Of a stretch of 19,873 nt of DNA, positions 13,551 through 19,873 are shown piece by piece. The stretch is from M3007 sp044224705 (lineage in GTDB: Bacteria > Bacteroidota > Bacteroidia > Chitinophagales > Saprospiraceae). The position numbers were made by a program, and so were the translations under genes. Every line of letters begins with the position of its first letter. Positions within the stretch are counted from its first letter, which is position 1. A model generated the notes under the pieces. It did no database searches, was not told the origin of the DNA, and worked only from the letters and a program-made list of their open reading frames with translations. The stretch spans positions 1 through 19,873 of the forward strand of contig JBGAJY010000100.1 of assembly GCA_044224705.1 (NCBI GenBank), written 5' to 3'.

Positions 13551-14846
13551 ATGATCCGTCGCGGCAAACCCTCCCCCAACCACTGTTCTTTCTGCGGCCG
13601 CAGCAAGGACGACGTGATGATGCTCATCAGCGGCATGGACGCGCAGATCTGTGAGCTCTGCGTGGAAAAAGCCGGCGAACTCATCGAACAGGAACTGGGC
13701 CGCCCACGCCCCGAGCCCGAAGAAGAACAGCCGAAAAAAAGCGCCAAATACGCCGCACCCCTCCGGCTCATCCCCCCCGGCGAGATCAAAGGCTTTCTCG
13801 ATGAATTCGTAATCGGCCAGGACGATGCCAAAAAAGTGCTCGCCGTGGCCGTGTACAATCATTATAAACGCCTGATGCACACCCAGAAAGGCGATATCCC
13901 GGCCAACAACGAAGTGGAAATTGAAAAATCCAACGTCCTCTTTATCGGCCAGACTGGCACCGGCAAAACCCTACTCGCCAAAACCATCGCCAAACTCCTG
14001 AACGTGCCTTTCACCATCGTCGATGCCACGGTATTCACCGAAGCCGGCTACGTGGGCGAAGACGTGGAAAGCATCCTGGCGCGGCTCCTTCAGGTGTGCG
14101 ACTACGACGTGGAAGCCGCCGAGCGCGGCATCGTTTACATCGACGAGATCGATAAAATCGCCCGCAAACAGGACAACCCCTCGATCACCCGCGACGTGTC
14201 GGGTGAGGGCGTTCAGCAGGGCATGCTCAAAATGCTCGAAGGCGCCGAAGTGCTCGTGCCTCCGCAGGGCGGCCGCAAGCACCCCGAGCAGAAAATGTTG
14301 AAAGTGAACACCACCAATATTCTTTTCATCTGCGGCGGCGCGTTCGACGGTATCGAAAAAGTGATCGCACGGCGCGTGAACACCCAGGTGATCGGCTACA
14401 ACAAGGACGCCGAACACCAGCGCATCGACCGCGACAACCTGCTGATGTACGTGAATCACCAGGATGTGAAACAATACGGGCTTATCCCCGAACTCGTCGG
14501 CCGGCTTCCGGTGATCGCACACCTCGACCCGCTCGACGTGGCTACCCTTCGCCTCATCCTCACCCAGCCGCGCAACGCACTGCTGCGCCAATACCAGAAA
14601 CTCTTCGCGATGGAAGACATCCAGTTGGACATCCTGCCGGAAACCGTGGATTACATCGCCGAAAAAGCCCTCGAATACAAACTCGGCGCCCGCGGCCTGC
14701 GCTCGCTATGCGAAGCCATCCTGACCGACGCCATGTTCGACGCGCCGGGTGGTGCGGGCAAAACCGGACGCTCGCTGGTGATCGACCGGGCATATGCCGA
14801 GGAGAAATTGCAGGGCTCGCGCATGGCGCGGTTGAAGGCCGCGTGA
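13551..14846 (+). CDS. clpX: ATP-dependent Clp protease ATP-binding subunit ClpX
   Basis: 431 residues. A hexameric AAA+ unfoldase that feeds substrates to ClpP. The zinc-binding domain has Cys12, Cys15, Cys34 and Cys37 (CSFC, CELC). Walker A is GQTGTGKT (133-140), the pore-1 loop GYVGED (166-171), Walker B IVYIDE (194-199), and pore-2 region SITRDVSGEGVQQGMLKMLEG. The RKH loop is GGRKHPEQK (Arg242-Lys243-His244), and sensor 2 is GARGLR (Arg381). I do not see the E. coli-type IGF ClpP-docking loop; the matching segment reads VIGYNKD (280-286), so docking may use a variant Ile-Gly-Tyr. The start at MIRRGKPSPNHCSFC is the only sensible one. No Shine-Dalgarno is visible. Confidence 0.97.
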   Translation: MIRRGKPSPNHCSFCGRSKDDVMMLISGMDAQICELCVEKAGELIEQELGRPRPEPEEEQPKKSAKYAAPLRLIPPGEIKGFLDEFVIGQDDAKKVLAVAVYNHYKRLMHTQKGDIPANNEVEIEKSNVLFIGQTGTGKTLLAKTIAKLLNVPFTIVDATVFTEAGYVGEDVESILARLLQVCDYDVEAAERGIVYIDEIDKIARKQDNPSITRDVSGEGVQQGMLKMLEGAEVLVPPQGGRKHPEQKMLKVNTTNILFICGGAFDGIEKVIARRVNTQVIGYNKDAEHQRIDRDNLLMYVNHQDVKQYGLIPELVGRLPVIAHLDPLDVATLRLILTQPRNALLRQYQKLFAMEDIQLDILPETVDYIAEKALEYKLGARGLRSLCEAILTDAMFDAPGGAGKTGRSLVIDRAYAEEKLQGSRMARLKAA

Positions 14847-15082
14847 GGGGCCAACCCCGACCTGACAGGTGGAATTTTCTAAAAAAACATGAATCCTTCC
14901 GGATTTTGAAGGTTTACCCTTGGAATAAGAAAGAAGAGGCCTGAAATTAGATTTTAGATCTCTCATTGCTTATTTCAAATGAAACATGGTCTTCGAGACC
15001 CAACTCAATATCGATGCGCAATCCGATGAAATACCCGGAAGAAAAAGACTTTTACGTCAATGTTGAATAAGAATCATGCAGC

Positions 15083-15145
15083 TGGAAATAAAGAAACAGG
15101 GGCCTCGCAAAACTGATTACGCGGTGCCCCTGTTTTTTATTTCCA
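15083..15145. terminator. Terminator-like hairpin, usable on both strands
   Basis: TGGAAATAAAGAAACAGGGGC (15083-15103) pairs with 15126-15145 with a single one-base difference, over a 22-base loop. On the plus strand the GC core (ACAGGGGC/GCCCCTGT) is followed by TTTTTTATTT, a standard U-tract; on the minus strand the tail is TTTCTTTATTT. It lies about 240 bases past clpX and could end that transcript. Confidence 0.6.
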
Positions 15146-15222
15146 CTTGAATGATCTGTCAAAAGCCTGCCCGCTTCGTCGAAAAAGAATCCAATTTAAC
15201 GTTCTTCACTTCGCGAAACGAC

Positions 15223-15230
15223 TATGTTTG
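15223..15230 (+). promoter_or_regulatory. Candidate -7 box upstream of the giant secreted protein
   Basis: TATGTTTG exactly fits TAnnTTTG, but the -33 position has no clear TTTG. It would give a leader of about 450 bases for the gene at 15686, or drive a small open frame starting at 15257. Weak evidence. Confidence 0.25.
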
Positions 15231-15574
15231 TCTTACCATATAATCCACCCAAACCAATGAAACATTTGTTGCAACCTTACTTCCTGTCCTTCAAGACTAA
15301 TTACCACTCCACGCAGGCCCTACTGCCCACCTTCCAAACCACCGGTTTTTTTTTCGCTAACGGCACTCATAGTAAAGCCGATCCCAGCCATTACCTCCTC
15401 CGCAAAACCACCTCCCACATTGCATGTGGGGTTAATGTACACGGACTTGCAGCAGCTATTGCCTGTAACGGTGCTACAAAATCCCTTTTGCCGCCACATC
15501 CGCAATTGACCACTGCAGCCGGTCTCCCGGCGCTTTTTCTTGTTTATCCGCTGCTTTTTGACTTTGATATCTAA
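15224..15574 (+). CDS. Doubtful small open reading frame, unknown
   Basis: 116 codons from 15224, or 105 from the Met at 15257. I do not recognise it. The translation has no signal peptide, no TM pattern and no domain, and is rich in Leu, Pro, Thr and His. A Cys-containing 86-codon frame overlaps it on the opposite strand (15320-15580). Listed only because the stretch is otherwise empty and a -7-like box precedes it; most likely not a gene. Confidence 0.15.
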   Translation: MFVLPYNPPKPMKHLLQPYFLSFKTNYHSTQALLPTFQTTGFFFANGTHSKADPSHYLLRKTTSHIACGVNVHGLAAAIACNGATKSLLPPHPQLTTAAGLPALFLVYPLLFDFDI

Positions 15575-15685
15575 CTCCATGTCGTAGCCAAGAGAGGCCT
15601 TGTATGCCCATTATCCATCCTTATAGATTCTCCCAAGGCCATTGAAATTTATAATTGATTAACACGCCAATCAGATCCCTTACTT

Positions 15686-17557
15686 ATGAAACTCTTTATT
15701 ACGTACTCCCTGTTTAGCGCTTTTTTTTCCTGGCTTAGCCCTGTGGGCCAGCCGGCGCAAGTCGTAGTTTCAGGCTCGCCTGCCGAAGAACCATTGACCA
15801 CCGAATTAAAACGCCCTGACGGCACCTATTACCGGGTGCTCGACTGGACCCTGGGCGGCATGGTGTATGTCAAACCGGTGGCGCGGCCACTGGTGGCGCC
15901 GACTTTGTCGGCGACGAAGGTCGACGAATTGTTCACGGACACGGGCGTGACGGGTTTCAGTCCCGGCGACGTGATCCGCTACACCATAGTGATCAGTAAC
16001 ACGGGCAACATGGACGCCACGGGCGTGCAGTTCAACGACGTGATCGATGCCAACACGACCCTGGTGCCGGGTTCTCTGGAAACCAGCCCGGTGGCCGTGA
16101 ACGACAGTTATTCCTCTCTGGGCAACGTGGGCATCACGGTTCCGGTTGGCAACGGTCTGCTGGTCAACGACTTTGATATCGACAACGCCCCCAACCCGCT
16201 GACGGTGACGGGCGTCAACACGGCCGGCACGCAGGGCCAGGTGACGTTTAATGCCAACGGCAGTTTTACGTTTATGCCCAACGCGGGTTTCGAGGGCACG
16301 ACGACTTTCACATACACGGTGACGGACGGCACGTTCAACAGCACGGGCACGGTGACGGTGACGGTGAACGAGGTGATCTGGTTCATCGATAACAATGCCG
16401 GCGTCAACGGCGACGGACGGCTGGGCACTCCATTCAACAGTTTACCGAACTTTTTTCCCGGGGCAGCCGACGACCCGGGCGACATCATTTTCCTGTACCG
16501 CAACACGGCGACCAACTACACGGGACCGTTGACCTTGCAAAACACCCAGGTGCTGATCGGCGCCGGGGCCAGCCAGAGCATCGTGGCCATTACCGGCATC
16601 ACCGTGCCCTCATTCAGCAACGCTTTGCCGGCCACCGGCGGAGCCAATCTGCCAGTCATCGCACTTGCGGCGGCAAGCAACAACGTGACCCTGGGTTCTG
16701 CCAACAAAGTCCACGGCGTGCAAATCAACAGCACGGTGGCGGGCGGCACGGCGCTGATTGGTTCCAGTGTCGGTAACCTGAAGGTGCGCGAGGTCGTCGT
16801 CAGCCATACCAACGGCACAGCCGTCAACATCAACGGCGGCGGCGCGCTCGACGTCATTTTCAGAAGCGTTTCGTCTTCCAACGCCAGCACCGGCATTACG
16901 GTGCAAAACACGACCGGCAGTTTCGAAATAACCGGCTCGGGTGGCACCGACGGCTCGGGCGGCACGATCTCCAATATTACCAGCAGGGGCGCGCAGTTCA
17001 GTAGTGCAAGCAATGTGGCGTTGCGCAACATGACCTTCACCAATGCCAACACGGTGGACGGCGGTGTGTGCGGCGCGGCCGACAACTCGGGTTGCAACGG
17101 CGCCATTCACCTCAATTCGGTGACCAACGTAGAACTGGACAACGTCGACATCAACGGCACCACCGAGCAGGGCGTCAACGTCCGAAACGTCAGTGGATTT
17201 GTCATGAGTGGCTGTACGCTGATCAATTGCGGCGTGGCCAGCAGCGGCAGCGACACGGAAGAGAGTTGCCTGTACGCGGTCAACATGTCGGGCACGGGCA
17301 GCATTTCCGGCTCTTCGCTGACCTTTGCCAGCGAGCGGGCAGCGGTGATCTACAACACCAACCAGACGCTGACCCTGAGCGTTTCGGGTTCCACTTTCGG
17401 CCAAACGCAGGCCATGACGCTGGGCGCCGACGCTTTTGAATTCGACGGTTTGGGCTCCTCCAATTCGACGCTCGATTTTTCCTCTTGCACCTTTACCACG
17501 CCCAAAACCAACGGTTTGCAGGTTATTTCCGACAACACAGCGCAAACCAGCGTTTGA
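15686..17557 (+). CDS. Giant secreted repeat protein, 5' part: signal peptide, DUF11, cadherin/Ig-like, beta-helix (stops at in-frame TGA)
   Basis: 623 residues before the TGA. A signal peptide opens the protein (MKLFITYSLFSAFFSWLSP). Residues about 73-135 form a DUF11-type domain (FSPGDVIRYTIVISNTGNMD, ATGVQFNDVI, TTLVPGSL). Residues about 136-228 are a cadherin/VCBS-like Ig fold (VAVNDSYS, GLLVNDFDID, GSFTFMPNAGFEGTTTFTYT). From about 229 on there is a right-handed beta-helix with short repeats (HGVQINST, LKVREVVVSHTNGTAVNI, VALRNMTFTNAN, VELDNVDINGT), the fold of pectate-lyase-like and adhesin proteins. The frame continues past the TGA for 772 more codons to the window end, so this is the front of one much larger gene. 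Likely an adhesin or cell-surface/secreted structural protein; type IX export is probable but its C-terminal sorting domain would be outside the window. Confidence 0.85.
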   Translation: MKLFITYSLFSAFFSWLSPVGQPAQVVVSGSPAEEPLTTELKRPDGTYYRVLDWTLGGMVYVKPVARPLVAPTLSATKVDELFTDTGVTGFSPGDVIRYTIVISNTGNMDATGVQFNDVIDANTTLVPGSLETSPVAVNDSYSSLGNVGITVPVGNGLLVNDFDIDNAPNPLTVTGVNTAGTQGQVTFNANGSFTFMPNAGFEGTTTFTYTVTDGTFNSTGTVTVTVNEVIWFIDNNAGVNGDGRLGTPFNSLPNFFPGAADDPGDIIFLYRNTATNYTGPLTLQNTQVLIGAGASQSIVAITGITVPSFSNALPATGGANLPVIALAAASNNVTLGSANKVHGVQINSTVAGGTALIGSSVGNLKVREVVVSHTNGTAVNINGGGALDVIFRSVSSSNASTGITVQNTTGSFEITGSGGTDGSGGTISNITSRGAQFSSASNVALRNMTFTNANTVDGGVCGAADNSGCNGAIHLNSVTNVELDNVDINGTTEQGVNVRNVSGFVMSGCTLINCGVASSGSDTEESCLYAVNMSGTGSISGSSLTFASERAAVIYNTNQTLTLSVSGSTFGQTQAMTLGADAFEFDGLGSSNSTLDFSSCTFTTPKTNGLQVISDNTAQTSV

Positions 17558-17637
17558 CCTCCTCCACTCAACGACGCTCGATTTTCCTCTTGCTCTGCGC
17601 CCAAAACCAACGGGGACAACACAGCGCAAACCAGCGT
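17466..17637 (+). repeat. Imperfect 84-base tandem duplication carrying an in-frame TGA
   Basis: The 88 bases at 17466-17553 (CGACGCTCGATT... to GACAACACAGCGCAAACCAGCGT) reappear in shortened form at 17572-17637 (66 bases). The second copy has lost one T of a T-run and two internal blocks; its last 23 bases match the first copy exactly, offset by 84. The bases between (17554-17571) resemble a trimmed copy of the sequence that follows at 17638. The net insertion is 84 bases, a multiple of three, so the frame is kept but TGA (17555-17557) is introduced. Confidence 0.85.
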
Positions 17638-19873
17638 GGACGTCACCACCTCCACTTTCAACCCCGGCTCGGGCGGCGCCGCGGCCATCGATTTTGTGAG
17701 CAACGGCACGGCCACCCTGAATTTCAACATCGACGGCAACCCCTCGATCCAGTCGCGCAGCATCAACTGCGTCAATATTTCGGGCAACGGCAACTCCACT
17801 TTTCAGGGCCGTATTAACAACAACCCCGCCATTTCGATAGCCAGTGGCGGCACGGGCAGCGGCATCGGCGTCCGGGTGATTGCCAACGCCAATTCCAACG
17901 GCAAAGTGGAAATCCATAACAATACCGTGACGAGCAACCTTGACCCCGGCATTTATGCCCAGGCGGTCGGCGGCACAGGCCGGCTCGACGCCAAGGTGAC
18001 GAACAACACCGTGACAATAGGCACAAGCGGCTCCTATTACATCGACTGCATCGCCGGGGCATCCAGCAGCGTTTTGACCAATAAAACCTGCGCCAATGTG
18101 GCCAATAACGCCACAGGGGCTATTTCCGGCACGATCATCGCCAACTGGCGCGCCCGCTCGGCCACGGCCAGCCACGAACTGCTGCTGCAAGGCAGCGGCG
18201 CTACTGCCGCCGCCGTATGGGATAACAACGGCAATACCCCGACGATCGCCAACGGCGGCATGGTCAACCAAAGCGGCTCCGGCGTGTTCACCTTCGGCGC
18301 CACCTGCCAACTGCCCACCAACCCGCCGCTGTTCATCAGCGACCCGGTGGACGCCCTCGTGGTGGTCGATTCCAGCCAGGCCGGCGACGGCGGCACGGAA
18401 ATGACCGAAGCGGGCGATGATGCCGGCAAGTCTTCGGGCAATTCTTCCAACAAAACCGCGCCGGATAACGGAACGGAGGCCTCGACGGCACCGTCCAATT
18501 CCACCCCGGTGGAGACCTTCATGTCGGGTGAAACGGTGAGCACCGGTCCGTTCACCCTGCCGGCCAACCAAAATATCACCCTGCGTTTCAGGGTCACGAT
18601 CGACAATCCCTTCCCGCAATTCGATTGCTCGGTGTCCAACCAGGCCACGATTTCGGGCTCCAACTTTACCAGTGTTCTGACCGACGACCCCGACGTGGGC
18701 GGCTCAGCCAACCCCACGGTGTCGCAATTCCCGCCCCTGAGCCTGGGCAACCTGGTGTACAAAGACAACAACAAAAACGGCGTGTATGACGCCGGCGACG
18801 CGGGGATCAACGGCGTGCTGGTGCGCCTGTACGCCGACAACGGCGACGGCGTGCTCACGGGGGCCGACGGCGCAGCCCTGAGCACGGCCACCACGGCCGG
18901 CGGCGGATTGTACACGTTTGCCAACCTCTGCCCGGGCAATTACATCGTCGAAGTGGCGGCCTCCAACTTCAACTCCGGGGGCCCCTTGTACGACAATGCC
19001 CTGAGTTCGGCGCTGCTCAGCAGCCCCATCGGCGGCGCCCCCGACCCGGACAACGACGTGAACGACGACGACAACGGCGACGCGGTGGCCGGCTTCGGCG
19101 TGGCCTCGCAGGCCATCACCCTGGCCCTGGGCACGGAGCCCACCACCGACGGCGATGCGGACAACAACACCAACCTCAGCCTGGATTTTGGCTTTAAAAC
19201 ACCCACCTCGGTGACGATCAACGACGTGACGATGAACGAAGGCACGGGCGGCGGTCCCACTTCGTTCAGTTTCACCGTGACGCGCACGGACAATGTGGAG
19301 GCCTTCAACCTGACGGTGAATACCATGGACGGCACAGCCACCACAGCCGACAACGACTATACCGCCATCTCGGGCGGCACGGTAGCCTTCACCGCCGGCG
19401 GCTCGCTCACGGCAACCGTGACGGTACTGGTCAACCAGGACAACAAGGTGGAAAGTAACGAGACCTTCACGGTGGTGCTCTCCGGTGCGCCCTCGGGGGT
19501 GATCCTCACGGACCCCTCCGGCCTGGGCACGATCACCAACGACGATGCGGCGGTGGTGACGCTCACCGGTGCCGTTTCCCAGCCCGAAGGCAACGCCGGT
19601 CCTACTTTCTACATCCTCACCGCCACGCTGAACAACCCCGTCCAGGGCGGCTTCACTGTGGCGTATACCCTCAGTCCGGGCACCGCCACCTTTGTCGATG
19701 GCGATTTATCCGGGCCAAACAGCGTCCTGACCTTCGCCGGCAACGCCGGGGAAATGCAGACCATAAACACCGTACAAATCAACGGCGACGTGAAGGTCGA
19801 ACTCGACGAGAACTTTACCGTGACGCTCGGGGCGCCCAGCGTCGCTGGGGTGACCACGGCTGGCTCGCCCTTC
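17558..19873 (+). CDS. Giant secreted repeat protein, 3' continuation: beta-helix, Ser/Thr linker, SdrD_B-like, two Calx-beta domains (runs off window)
   Basis: Same reading frame as the gene starting at 15686, open without a stop for 772 codons to the last base of the window. Numbered from that start with the TGA as codon 624: beta-helix repeats continue to about residue 880 (IEFVSNG-like and VEIHNNTVTSN coils). An acidic Ser/Thr/Asn/Gly-rich linker lies at about 897-950. A B-type SdrD_B/Cna-like domain lies at about 1019-1092, with Ca-binding-like YKDNNKNGVYDAGD and YTFANLCPGNYIVEV. Calx-beta domains are at about 1173-1284 (VESNETFTVVLSGA, ITNDD) and 1290 onward (LDENFTVTLGAP). It has no own signal peptide or plausible start, so it is expressed only if the TGA is an assembly error or is bypassed. 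The 3' end is outside the window. Confidence 0.75.

Larger units (their letters stand above)
14847..15685. other. Long AT-richer intergenic region with no convincing gene
   Basis: About 840 bases. Seen in it: a short palindrome ACCTGACAGGT (14860-14870) just after clpX; a 19-codon frame (15014-15070, MRNPMKYPEEKDFYVNVE) that looks protein-like but has no start signal and could be the tail of a lost gene; a terminator-like hairpin (15083-15145); an exact -7-type box TATGTTTG (15223-15230); overlapping plus (15224-15574) and minus (15320-15580) frames without family resemblance; and a small hairpin CCCACAT-TGC-ATGTGGG (15414-15430). The region also serves as leader for the giant secreted protein. 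Confidence 0.55.

Noticed and set aside
14860..14870. ACCTGACAGGT as the clpX terminator
   Set aside because: Only a 5-bp stem with a one-base loop and no continuous T-run. The hairpin at 15083-15145 is a better terminator.
16610..18619. 669-codon minus-strand frame opposite the giant secreted protein
   Set aside because: The plus-strand frame has a signal peptide and recognisable beta-helix repeats; the minus frame is a low-complexity Gly/Ala/Arg/Val shadow.

Overview
The window comes from a GC-rich member of the Bacteroidota. The signs are a CarboxypepD_reg-type TonB-dependent receptor, several lipoproteins, a huge secreted protein with DUF11, SdrD_B-like and Calx-beta modules, promoter -7 boxes that fit the Bacteroidota TAnnTTTG pattern, and mostly absent Shine-Dalgarno sites. 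The domain mix (an effector-associated-domain-like module, large repeat adhesin) would suit a Saprospiria/Lewinella-type organism, but that narrower placement is inference.

Layout. Positions 1-66 hold a perfect inverted repeat. A TonB-dependent receptor (101-2461, minus) follows. Next is a tight four-gene minus-strand cassette (8275 down to 2903): a membrane protein with an N-terminal domain resembling effector-associated domain 11 (EAD11) and a C-terminal PEGA-like domain; a secreted protein with a CsgG/LpoB-like N-terminus; a lipoprotein predicted to be a seven-bladed beta-propeller; and a lipoprotein with a pappalysin (M43) fold whose zinc-binding motif is entirely replaced. A terminator at 2842-2875 closes the cassette. 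Then come the stringent-response enzyme Rel (8370-10631, minus), tRNA-Leu(UAG) (10825-10906, plus) and the classic protein-quality-control run tig-clpP-clpX (11022-14846, plus). After an AT-richer stretch of about 840 bases with no convincing gene, a giant secreted beta-helix/Calx-beta protein begins at 15686 and runs off the window end. Its frame is broken once, by a TGA inside an 84-base imperfect tandem duplication.

How the genes work together. Trigger factor and ClpXP form the folding/degradation module, with Rel beside them setting (p)ppGpp. The four-gene cassette is the part that does not match a textbook system: a cytoplasmic adaptor-like domain tethered through the membrane to an extracytoplasmic sensor-like domain, plus three exported partners, one of them a pseudoprotease. 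It looks like an envelope sensing or scaffold system, possibly linked to the EAD-based conflict systems; this is inference.

Three successive intergenic gaps (tRNA-tig, tig-clpP, clpP-clpX) each hold a long inverted repeat. The sequences differ but the style is the same: arms of about 29-38 bases built from GAAT/GATT-type units, in the same orientation. They are not explained by ordinary terminators.
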